From the NCBI GenBank assembly GCA_002331255.1, contig DCZD01000044.1, positions 30,327-46,026 of the forward strand: 15,700 bases of DNA. Reading direction: 5' to 3'. Positions 6,937 through 13,290 of this stretch are shown piece by piece. Under the pieces are notes generated by a model. The model was not told the origin of the DNA. It saw nothing but the letters and a program-made list of their open reading frames with translations, and did no database searches. The position numbers and the translations under genes were made by a program. This DNA comes from Acidimicrobiaceae bacterium UBA2093. GTDB taxonomy: Bacteria > Actinomycetota > Acidimicrobiia > Acidimicrobiales > Ilumatobacteraceae. Position 1 is the first letter of the stretch; each line of letters starts with the position of its first letter.

Positions 6937-6942
6937 AATAAT
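6937..6942 (+). promoter_or_regulatory. Possible -10 box AATAAT before the methyltransferase
   Basis: AATAAT (5 of 6 matches to TATAAT) ends 9 nt before ATG 6952. It is in the 30-nt gap after lysC. It may give the methyltransferase and asd a second promoter. An alternative reading is TAATTA at 6939-6944, 7 nt from ATG. Confidence 0.35.
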
Positions 6943-6951
6943 TAACGCTGC

Positions 6952-7800
6952 ATGAACAGACGTCGGCCGCAACTCACACCGTGGAAAGCGGCCGGCACAC
7001 GAAGCGAAGACTCGCGCGACGCAGATGAAGTGGTGCGCCAGACAGGTTGGGTCTTCAACAATGAGACCGGATCAAAATTGTCGCTGGCGCAGTTTGTGGC
7101 AACTGGTGATCTTGAGGTCCGTCGCTATCTCAAGCGTTGGAAGCTCGCTGACGTTGCTTCCACATTGACTCTTCTCGAAATTGGGTCAGGTATTGGCCGA
7201 ATGACGGCGGCATTCTCGCGTGAGTTCGCATCGGTCATTGCTACGGATGTCGATGCTGCATTTCTCGAGCGTTGTCGGGAGACGGTTGCACGCTTCGGAC
7301 GTCCGTCGAACTTACGGACTGCCCATATCGCAGATGGACACACCATCCCGGTGAGCGATGCATCAGTTGATGTCGTGTTTTCGTACATCACATTGCAGCA
7401 CTGCAGTGCCGCCGATGCACTTCAACTCACGAAGGAAGCGTTCCGGGTGGTCAAGCCTGGTGGTCGGGTCATCCTCAACTATCGACGGAAGGTCTGGGTT
7501 GACGCAGTGCTCATTCCGGCGGGTGCACTTGTTCGGCTGTTGTTTGCAGCGCCCCAAGTGGGTGAGCGCTTGTCGCGTTGGCGTTGGTCGACGCGACTCG
7601 GTTGGCAGGCGAACAGGGTCAGTCCGACGGAAGTATTCGCATTTCTCTCGGCGCACGGAGTGAAGGTGGACGACCCGCATCTCTTCCACCATCGAGCACG
7701 CAAATTGCCGCAGGCCCTGTCGTCGGGGGCTGAGGTTCCACAGCACAACCTCGACGTAGCCGCGAAAAGTCATTGGTGGCTCACCGCACACCGCGGTTAG
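6952..7800 (+). CDS. Class I SAM-dependent methyltransferase, target unknown
   Basis: This is a Rossmann-fold methyltransferase that uses S-adenosylmethionine. Motif I LLEIGSGIGRMT is at residues 74-85, ATDVDAAFLERC (97-108) holds the acidic ribose-binding residue, and SVDVVFSYITLQHC with VVKPGGRVILNYRR are the later motifs of the Methyltransf_11/25 type. The C-terminal part (about 175-282) has a short hydrophobic stretch (AVLIPAGALVRLLF) and a basic region, and gives no clue to a substrate. At 282 residues it is a normal size. It lies 30 nt after lysC and 11 nt before asd, so it is probably cotranscribed with both, but nothing in the pathway needs a methyl transfer at this point. A hydrophobic or lipid-like substrate is only a guess. 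Confidence 0.85.
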   Translation: MNRRRPQLTPWKAAGTRSEDSRDADEVVRQTGWVFNNETGSKLSLAQFVATGDLEVRRYLKRWKLADVASTLTLLEIGSGIGRMTAAFSREFASVIATDVDAAFLERCRETVARFGRPSNLRTAHIADGHTIPVSDASVDVVFSYITLQHCSAADALQLTKEAFRVVKPGGRVILNYRRKVWVDAVLIPAGALVRLLFAAPQVGERLSRWRWSTRLGWQANRVSPTEVFAFLSAHGVKVDDPHLFHHRARKLPQALSSGAEVPQHNLDVAAKSHWWLTAHRG

Positions 7801-7803
7801 CCT
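7798..7803 (+). promoter_or_regulatory. -10-like TAGCCT before asd
   Basis: TAGCCT includes the TAG stop codon of the methyltransferase and ends 8 nt before GTG 7812. No SD is seen between them. If used, it would give asd its own nearly leaderless message. Confidence 0.3.
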
Positions 7804-7811
7804 CTCTTGCC

Positions 7812-8834
7812 GTGCGAGTAGGAGTTGTCGGAGCGACCGGTCAGGTCGGAAGTGTCATGCGTACGCTGCTCGCGGAGCGCAATTTTCCAATCAGCGAGAT
7901 CCGATTCTTTGCATCTGCGCGTTCCGCGGGAAAGCTCATCGAATGGAATGGTCGCGAAGTCGTCGTAGAAGACGCCGATCGGGCAGATCCAGCTGGCCTT
8001 GACGTCGCATTGTTTTCCTCCGGCGCAACATCATCACGCGCCTTGGCGCCACGGTTTGCAAAACATGGCGTCACAGTCATCGACAATTCGAGTGCATGGC
8101 GCATGGACCCCGATGTGCCACTCGTGGTTAGTGAAGTGAATCCAGAGGAGATCGCGAACGCCCGCAAGGGAATCATCGCGAATCCGAACTGCACCACCAT
8201 GGCAGCTATGCCGGTATTGAAGCCCCTGCATGACAAAGCAGGCCTCGTACGAATGATTGCGAGCACATATCAAGCTGTCAGTGGCGCTGGGTTGGTCGGG
8301 GTCGATGAGTTGTCGTTGCAGGTGAAGGCAGTCGCCGATTCTGCGTCTGCTCTGACGTTCGACGGTGACGCCGTCGCGATGCCAGCACCACAGAAGTTCG
8401 CGCGCAACATCGCATTCAATGTGTTGCCCTTCGCAGGGTCGTTACTCGATGACGGGTCAGACGAGACCGATGAAGAACGAAAGTTGCGTAACGAGTCACG
8501 AAAGATTCTCGGTATTCCCGATCTCAAGGTGTCGGGTACGTGCGTCCGCGTGCCAGTGTTCACCGGGCACTCGTTGTCATTGAATCTCGAGTTCTCTCGT
8601 CCCATCTCTTCGACCCACGCGAGAGAAATCCTCGAACACGCACCGGGCGTTGTGGTCACCGATATTCCGACACCGCTGCTAGCAGCTGGCAAAGACCCCA
8701 GTTATGTGGGTCGCATCAGGCAGGACGAAGGAGTCGAAGGTGGTCGTGGGCTGGCGCTGTTTGTGTCGAACGACAATCTGCGCAAAGGTGCTGCACTGAA
8801 CGCGGTCCAGATTGCCGAACTTCTTGCACGCTGA
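7812..8834 (+). CDS. asd: Aspartate-semialdehyde dehydrogenase
   Basis: Asd reduces 4-aspartyl phosphate to aspartate semialdehyde with NADPH, the step after aspartokinase. The N-terminal nucleotide-binding motif VGVVGATGQVGSVM is at residues 3-16, and SSGATSSRALAPRFA and VIDNSSAWRMD follow. The catalytic cysteine is Cys127 in ANPNCTTM. YQAVSGAG is at 153-160, and the catalytic His253 is in RVPVFTGHS. The length of 340 residues is normal. The frame is open upstream to 7773, but the Rossmann strand must lie at the N-terminus, so GTG 7812 is chosen. An 11-bp palindrome CGCTGACAGCG (8829-8839) surrounds its stop codon. It is convergent with tRNA-Pro. Confidence 0.96.
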   Translation: MRVGVVGATGQVGSVMRTLLAERNFPISEIRFFASARSAGKLIEWNGREVVVEDADRADPAGLDVALFSSGATSSRALAPRFAKHGVTVIDNSSAWRMDPDVPLVVSEVNPEEIANARKGIIANPNCTTMAAMPVLKPLHDKAGLVRMIASTYQAVSGAGLVGVDELSLQVKAVADSASALTFDGDAVAMPAPQKFARNIAFNVLPFAGSLLDDGSDETDEERKLRNESRKILGIPDLKVSGTCVRVPVFTGHSLSLNLEFSRPISSTHAREILEHAPGVVVTDIPTPLLAAGKDPSYVGRIRQDEGVEGGRGLALFVSNDNLRKGAALNAVQIAELLAR

Positions 8835-8852
8835 CAGCGAATAATCAATGAG

Positions 8853-8926
8853 TCGGGGTGACAGGATTTGAACCTGCGGCCTCGTCGTCCCGAACGACGC
8901 GCGCTACCAAGCTGCGCCACACCCCG
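8853..8926 (-). tRNA. tRNA-Pro, anticodon CGG
   Basis: On the minus strand the 74-nt sequence folds as a full cloverleaf. The 7-bp acceptor stem is CGGGGTG/CACCCCG with discriminator A. The D arm is GCGCAGCTTGGTAGCGC. The anticodon stem is CGTCG/CGACG around loop TTCGGGA (anticodon CGG at 8892-8890), and the T arm is GCAGG-TTCGAAT-CCTGT. The first base pair C1:G72 and the sequence GTGTGGCGCAGC are typical of bacterial tRNA-Pro. The 3' CCA is not encoded (CTC follows). It begins 7 nt after the stop codon of the receiver-domain gene on the same strand. Confidence 0.97.
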
Positions 8927-8933
8927 AGTGTGG

Positions 8934-9398
8934 TCAGTTGGCGAGGCTATCTGCGGATTCTGGTGACGACTCGGCGACGGACTCGTCGTGGGCGACAGGA
9001 AACTCGACGGGCGGTAACGGCTCTGTGTACGAGCCACCATCTGCGACTGTGGACACTGCGCGGCGAAGGCGAAGTGCGTCGAGAGGTTTGATGATCCAGC
9101 CGTTGGCGCCACTACGTCGGGCCATGTGCACATCGGCAGTGCGGTCAAGCAACATGAGAACGGGCACATACGGTGCCAGTCCGCCGCTGTGATCAAGTCG
9201 AAGGTCCATCGTGACGGCCATAGCACCCATCGAACCAATTTGGAGATCAAGCACGGCGATGTCGGGCACCGACTCGTTCAACGTGTGAACGACATCGCGA
9301 CCGTTGGAGACGATGGTGAATCGTGTGTCGCCGCCACCAAGTGCGGCAATCACTTCGTCGAGCACCCACTGGGCATCTGTCGCAACAAGAATGTGCAC
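8934..9398 (-). CDS. Stand-alone receiver-domain (CheY-like) protein with acidic tail
   Basis: The first about 120 residues fit a response-regulator receiver fold, and there is no DNA-binding or enzyme domain. The phospho-acceptor Asp51 (DIAVLDLQIG) and the conserved Lys104 (GWIIKP) are present. Of the usual acidic pair only Asp8 remains (LVATD for LVVDD), and the switch Thr/Ser after strand 4 is Leu84. The last 30 residues are rich in Pro, Glu and Ser and look unstructured. It could be a phospho-relay protein with altered chemistry, or a pseudo-receiver. It starts at GTG 9398, 22 nt after the second ATPase gene on the same strand, with its own likely promoter, and tRNA-Pro follows 7 nt after its stop. 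No histidine kinase is in the window. Confidence 0.82.
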   Translation of the reverse strand: MHILVATDAQWVLDEVIAALGGGDTRFTIVSNGRDVVHTLNESVPDIAVLDLQIGSMGAMAVTMDLRLDHSGGLAPYVPVLMLLDRTADVHMARRSGANGWIIKPLDALRLRRAVSTVADGGSYTEPLPPVEFPVAHDESVAESSPESADSLAN

Positions 9399-9404
9399 GT
9401 CAGA

Positions 9405-9432
9405 ACTCTACACATGTGGCTCATCCGCTCAA
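9405..9432 (-). promoter_or_regulatory. Promoter of the receiver gene (TTGAGC-16-TAGAGT)
   Basis: On the minus strand TTGAGC (9432-9427) is separated by 16 nt from TAGAGT (9410-9405), which ends 6 nt before GTG 9398. It is the only start in the window with a recognisable -35 as well as -10. The -35 lies in the last codons of the upstream ATPase gene. It probably drives a leaderless message for the receiver protein and tRNA-Pro. Confidence 0.5.
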
Positions 9433-10491
9433 TGTGTCGGCGAGCCGTGTGATTCCTTCGAGGTCGTGGATATCTGAGGATTGCTCACCGATTTCTACCA
9501 AGTCGACGGTTCCGGTCGGCGAGGGAGACATGCGGTCGACGAAGGACTTCACGAGGTCACGTTCTCTGTTGGCACGTTGATGAAGTGAGCGAACATTGTC
9601 ATCGAGCCATGCCTGCACGCTGTCTTCTGAAGTTGTCGACGGTGCGTCAAAAGGTGGCGTGAGTCGATTAGCAAACACAATTGACGGCGAGATGCGTGTC
9701 GCAAAGAGTCGCTCCACGAGAAGACGTGTGTCGTTTAGTGGTTCAGGTGAAGGAGCGATCACAACAGCAAATGCAGTGTCGTTCGCGCGTAGGAGTCGTG
9801 ACACCAAGCTTGCCCGTTCTGCAAAGCCAGCCTCCATCCCTTCGAATGCACGCAAGAAGTCAATGACGTCACTCATCACATTCGAACCGACGACTCTGCC
9901 GATGATCTTCAACACAGGCTGAATAGTTGCCCCAATGACACGCAACCCACCTCGTGATGGAGCAGTGAGTATGCGGAACAGTGGGTGTCGTAGGAATCGG
10001 ACGAGACGTTCTGGTGACTCGATGAAGTCCAATGCGTTTCGCGAGGGAGCGGTGTCGAGCACAACCAGATCGAATCGCGGATCTTCGTGGAGTCGAAGCA
10101 GCATCTCGGCTGCCATGTAATCCCTGGTTCCAGAAAGCGAACCTGAGATTGACTTGTAGAAGACATTCGAACGGATGACGTCTGCCTGTTCAGAGGTTGC
10201 AGCGAATCGCCCGATCAGTTCGTCGAATGTGGTCGAGACATCGAGCATCGCCGCCCACATCTCGCCTGTGCCGATGCGCTCGACCAATGTTGGTTCGTTT
10301 GATAGTTCACCTCGACGGCCAAGCGCATCAGCAAGGCGGCGAGCTGGGTCGATCGTGATGACCACTGCTCGTCGCCCAAGTCGGGCCGCGGAGAGTGCAA
10401 GTGCAGCAGCGACAGTGGTCTTGCCGACGCCCCCAGAGCCGCAACAGACGATGACCTGCCTCGATGCCAGAAGGTCGTTGACACCACTCAT
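9421..10491 (-). CDS. Get3/ArsA-like ATPase, second of a pair (Rv3680-like)
   Basis: This is a SIMIBI-class P-loop ATPase of the ArsA/Get3 family. The P-loop is CCGSGGVGKTT (residues 16-26), followed by VVITIDPARRLADALG, then MLDVSTTFDELI, and VLDTAPSRNALDFIESPERL as the switch region. These blocks match one member of the actinobacterial ATPase pair known in Mycobacterium tuberculosis as Rv3679/Rv3680. That pair forms a complex and has been compared with eukaryotic Get3, the tail-anchored protein chaperone. The signature lysine of GKGGVGK is replaced by Ser19. The ATG overlaps the stop of the first ATPase (ATGA), with AGGGGA 6 nt upstream, so translation is coupled. At 356 residues it is larger than its partner. 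A role in arsenite transport is unlikely without ArsB/ArsD nearby. Confidence 0.85.
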   Translation of the reverse strand: MSGVNDLLASRQVIVCCGSGGVGKTTVAAALALSAARLGRRAVVITIDPARRLADALGRRGELSNEPTLVERIGTGEMWAAMLDVSTTFDELIGRFAATSEQADVIRSNVFYKSISGSLSGTRDYMAAEMLLRLHEDPRFDLVVLDTAPSRNALDFIESPERLVRFLRHPLFRILTAPSRGGLRVIGATIQPVLKIIGRVVGSNVMSDVIDFLRAFEGMEAGFAERASLVSRLLRANDTAFAVVIAPSPEPLNDTRLLVERLFATRISPSIVFANRLTPPFDAPSTTSEDSVQAWLDDNVRSLHQRANRERDLVKSFVDRMSPSPTGTVDLVEIGEQSSDIHDLEGITRLADTLSG

Positions 10492-11384
10492 GTTCTGTCC
10501 CCTGTGAGGGCATTGACTTCTTCGATGAACGCTCGTTGTAGTGCGCGATCGGAGTCAGTTGCGTCGCCAGTGTCAGGCAACATGATGCGCTGTAGTGGTA
10601 CACGTTGTCGCAATTCGTCGACAGCCGTGACCTGACGCTCACGTCGCAGCAGCCTGTATTCGAGTGCATCACGTTGCACCTCGGTTCGACATGCACGCCG
10701 AAGTTCATCGACCTCGGTGGGCAAGTCGTCAAGGTCAAATTTGTTGACGATGATCGGAGACAAGTGCACCCCGAGTTCATCTTCTAAGTCGAATGCAGTG
10801 TCGACAAGTTCCATCACGGGCGTAACTTCCGGTGTGGTAACGAGCATGAGCCTGCATGTGTTGACGTCCGCAAGCATTGCGCGCACTTCGTCGGCCTGCT
10901 GACGAATGGGACCTGCCAGGATCGCTCGACCAAGTGACATCGGAGCACGCAACAGCGAGAGTGCTTGTCCCGCGGGTGGACCATCGACGATGAGTAGGTC
11001 TTGGCTGCCGTCGCGCGCCAACTGTTTGATCTTTCCAAGTACGAGTAGATCGTCGATTCCTGGTGCGGCTGACGCGACGACGTCCACGATGCCAAGTGCA
11101 GACAATTGTCTCGTGACAAGTCCGAGGCCACGAGTCGATAGGTACTCGCTCAAGGCATCACCTGGCTCGAGTGTGAGATGTTTCACTGAGCCCGGGGCAT
11201 CGGTCGTTTGTCGCTCAGTCGGGTCGGTTTGGTCTGCCAACACGCCGATTCTCACGAGCAGAACGGACAAACCTGCCTGTGCAGCGACGGACGCCACCGT
11301 TTGTGCGACCGTTGATTTCCCAACGCCACCTTTACCGGCAACAATGAGAACTCGTGATGCCGTCAGGAACTGCGCCAACTCCAT
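10488..11384 (-). CDS. Get3/ArsA-like ATPase, first of a pair (Rv3679-like)
   Basis: This is a P-loop ATPase of the same SIMIBI family. It keeps the full deviant Walker A GKGGVGKST (residues 17-25) with signature lysine Lys18. Next come LLIVDGPPAGQALSLLRAP (switch II, in place of DTAPTGH) and LVTTPEVTPVMELVDTAFDL, with PIIVNKFDLDDLP for base recognition. The length is 298 residues. The frame is open to 11729, but ATG 11384 is chosen because family similarity begins there (ELAQFLTASRVLIVAGKGG) and the upstream part is antisense to the NfeD gene. An SD-like GAAGG stands 12 nt upstream within a palindrome. It probably forms a heterodimer with the next gene's product. The client is unknown. Confidence 0.84.
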   Translation of the reverse strand: MELAQFLTASRVLIVAGKGGVGKSTVAQTVASVAAQAGLSVLLVRIGVLADQTDPTERQTTDAPGSVKHLTLEPGDALSEYLSTRGLGLVTRQLSALGIVDVVASAAPGIDDLLVLGKIKQLARDGSQDLLIVDGPPAGQALSLLRAPMSLGRAILAGPIRQQADEVRAMLADVNTCRLMLVTTPEVTPVMELVDTAFDLEDELGVHLSPIIVNKFDLDDLPTEVDELRRACRTEVQRDALEYRLLRRERQVTAVDELRQRVPLQRIMLPDTGDATDSDRALQRAFIEEVNALTGDRT

Positions 11385-11388
11385 CGAT

Positions 11389-11401
11389 GAAGGTGACCTT
11401 C
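11389..11401. promoter_or_regulatory. Palindrome GAAGGTGACCTTC between divergent start codons
   Basis: This 13-nt palindrome (6-bp arms, one central base) lies in the 19 nt between ATG 11384 (minus) and ATG 11404 (plus). Because it is symmetrical it offers an SD-like GAAGG to both genes, 10 nt from the plus-strand ATG and 12 nt from the minus-strand ATG. It may also be an operator or an RNA hairpin nucleus. The promoters of each gene must then lie within the other gene's coding sequence. Confidence 0.55.
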
Positions 11402-11403
11402 TA

Positions 11404-12819
11404 ATGCGCCCGCGCAGAATGCGGCGGTGGTTGCTGGCTGTCGGTCTCGCTGGTGCAGCACCGGTCGCGGGGCTGATCGCAGGTACTGACATCGTGCACG
11501 CCGAAGGCGTGGTTGAGATTTCCAGACCGCATGTCAACCATCGTGCCACAGCGACGGATTCCGATGAGTTGGCACCGGTAGACGTCGTTGAAGTAAGTGG
11601 TTTGCTTGACGACATTCTCGTGGATGAAATCGAAAGCGCGATTGACCGCGCTACCACCCAAGGGTCGCAGGCCGTGGTGCTGCAATTGAACAGCCGCGCA
11701 GCTGTGGTCTCTGAAGAAAGATTTGTCAATCTGTTGACCCAAGTCGCCGAAGCTTCGATTCCGATTGGCGTGTGGGTAGGTCCGTCTGGCTCGCGCGCCT
11801 ACGGAGCACCGGCGCAATTGCTGGCTGTCGCGGACGTCACCGCGATGGCCCCGGGTGCGCGCATTGGCTACACGGGCACTTTGAAAAAGGTCGGTGGAGA
11901 AGTGCTCAGTTTCGGAAAGGCTGATGATCTGCTGACGAACGGATCGTTGGGCTTTCTCGAGGCGCGCGAGCAAGGAGTACTCAAGTTCTCGACCGATGAT
12001 CGTGGAGTGCCAGTGCTGCGCAACATGTTGTTTGCCCTCGACGGGCTAACTGTGAATGGCAAGCAACTCAATACCGTTGTCGATGGCCTCGACGAGAGCG
12101 GACAGGTCGTGCGCGAAGCCACAACCGCGCGATTTTTCAAACTTGGCCTCGTGCCGCGCCTCCTGCATACCGTCGCAAGTCCGGCGTCTGCCTATCTCCT
12201 CATCTCTGCCGGGCTCGCCCTCTTGATTTTTGAGCTCTTTACGGCAGGAATCGGAGTCGCTGGCCTCGTCGGCGCCGTCTGCACCGTGCTCGCCAGCATC
12301 GGTATGTCCTACGTGCCAATCAACGAGACCGGACTTGTGCTGTTGTTCATTGGCATGGTCGCATTTGCAGTCGATGTGCAAGTGGGCGTACCCAGGTTGT
12401 GGACGGGCGTGGGTTTAGTCCTGTACATCATTTCGTCGTTCACGTTGTTCGAACCCGTCGGTGCACACGTCATGCGACCAACATGGATCACCCTCGTCAC
12501 GTGTATTGGAGGTATTGCACTCACGTTCATCGTCGGCATGCCGTCAATGACGCGCACTCGATTCGCAACTCCGACCATCGGGCGGGAATGGCTGATCGGT
12601 CGTGAGGGTGTTGCAGTCGGAGCCATCAATCCGAACGGCACTGTGAACATTGATGGTGCAGAGTGGCGAGCACGTACAAACCGCGCGACTCCACTGTCGG
12701 ATACACAGGGTTTGCGCGTGGTCGCGATCGATGGTGTGACGCTTGAGGTCGAGCCACTTGAGGGAGGCGCACGCGACTATCGCGAAATGCGCAAGAGCGG
12801 CGACGTCGGGAGCGAATAG
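11404..12819 (+). CDS. NfeD-like membrane protein (ClpP-class domain, membrane helices, OB-fold)
   Basis: The protein has a signal sequence (residues about 1-34, MRPRRMRRWLLAVGLAG... to VHAEG). A ClpP/crotonase-like domain outside the membrane follows at about 58-240. Four or five membrane segments lie between about 262 and 380. A cytosolic OB-fold NfeD C-terminal domain covers about 395-452 (GREGVAVGAINPNGTVNIDGA). Full-length NfeD proteins are membrane serine proteases studied with stomatin-like partners. In this protein, the segment VGPSGSRAYGAPAQLLAVAD (125-144) aligns with the active-site helix, but the usual Ser (as in P.G.RAASAG) seems to be Gly134. The downstream AMAPGARIG is conserved. 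It may be a non-catalytic member. It starts at ATG 11404 (a second ATG is at 11419) and runs directly into fxsA. Confidence 0.82.
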   Translation: MRPRRMRRWLLAVGLAGAAPVAGLIAGTDIVHAEGVVEISRPHVNHRATATDSDELAPVDVVEVSGLLDDILVDEIESAIDRATTQGSQAVVLQLNSRAAVVSEERFVNLLTQVAEASIPIGVWVGPSGSRAYGAPAQLLAVADVTAMAPGARIGYTGTLKKVGGEVLSFGKADDLLTNGSLGFLEAREQGVLKFSTDDRGVPVLRNMLFALDGLTVNGKQLNTVVDGLDESGQVVREATTARFFKLGLVPRLLHTVASPASAYLLISAGLALLIFELFTAGIGVAGLVGAVCTVLASIGMSYVPINETGLVLLFIGMVAFAVDVQVGVPRLWTGVGLVLYIISSFTLFEPVGAHVMRPTWITLVTCIGGIALTFIVGMPSMTRTRFATPTIGREWLIGREGVAVGAINPNGTVNIDGAEWRARTNRATPLSDTQGLRVVAIDGVTLEVEPLEGGARDYREMRKSGDVGSE

Positions 12820-13290
12820 GTGCTCCTCGTTTTTCTTGCACTTATCGTGCTCGTGCCATTGGCCGAGGTGTGGGTCATCGTTCAAGTCGGGTCTAGCCTC
12901 GGCATCGTTACGACGCTTGCACTCTTGATCGGAGTATCAGTCATGGGTACTGCGCTCACGAAGTACGAGGGATTGCGCGTGTTCCGCTCGTTCATGTCTG
13001 CCGTCGACACAGGTGAGATGCCGTCGCGCGACATCGTCGCGGGTGCATGTCTTCTCGTATCAGGGTTGCTCTTCCTTGTTCCTGGGTTCGTGACTGATGT
13101 TCTCGGCATCGTGTTGTTGCTCCCTCCGGTCAGAGCAGGCCTCGCACATTTCATTCTGCGGCGACGCAGCAGTCGTTCGAATGTGCGCGTCGTGCGGGCG
13201 ACATATTCACGGCCAGTCGTCGATGTTGACGTGACGTCTGATCGGCCTTCGCTCGGGCAAACGATTCGTGACGAAAACGGTGACGATTGA
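12820..13290 (+). CDS. fxsA: FxsA family membrane protein
   Basis: This is a small inner-membrane protein. Escherichia coli FxsA relieves exclusion of phage T7 by the F plasmid when overproduced, but its native role is unknown. Hydrophobic segments lie at about 1-22, 26-44 and 72-103. The family signature PGFVTDVLGIVLLLPPVR is at 88-105, and the pattern PLAEVWVIVQVG at 13-24 is also typical. The C-terminal about 45 residues are basic, then acidic, and cytosolic. The length of 156 residues is usual. The GTG start follows the nfeD stop with no gap (TAGGTG), and GGGAG stands 7 nt upstream, so translation is coupled to the NfeD gene. The stop overlaps the next start. Confidence 0.9.
   Translation: MLLVFLALIVLVPLAEVWVIVQVGSSLGIVTTLALLIGVSVMGTALTKYEGLRVFRSFMSAVDTGEMPSRDIVAGACLLVSGLLFLVPGFVTDVLGIVLLLPPVRAGLAHFILRRRSSRSNVRVVRATYSRPVVDVDVTSDRPSLGQTIRDENGDD

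Noticed and set aside
8829..8839. Palindrome CGCTGACAGCG around the asd stop as a terminator
   Set aside because: A one-base centre leaves no usable loop except with a 3-bp stem, and there is no T-tract. It is probably chance.
8853..8926. tRNA-Pro as an integration (att) site for a mobile element
   Set aside because: No integrase, no repeated tRNA 3' end and no foreign genes are visible on either side.
9421..11384. Arsenite efflux ATPase (ArsA) with an ars operon
   Set aside because: No arsB, arsD, arsC or arsR-like gene is nearby. The pair resembles the actinobacterial Rv3679/Rv3680 type instead.
10906..11403. Plus-strand open extension upstream of the NfeD gene
   Set aside because: It is antisense to the first ATPase gene. 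The signal peptide begins at ATG 11404.
11385..11729. N-terminal extension of the first ATPase gene
   Set aside because: The extra 115 residues are antisense to the NfeD signal-peptide region and carry no family sequence. ATG 11384 fits the ATPase N-terminus.
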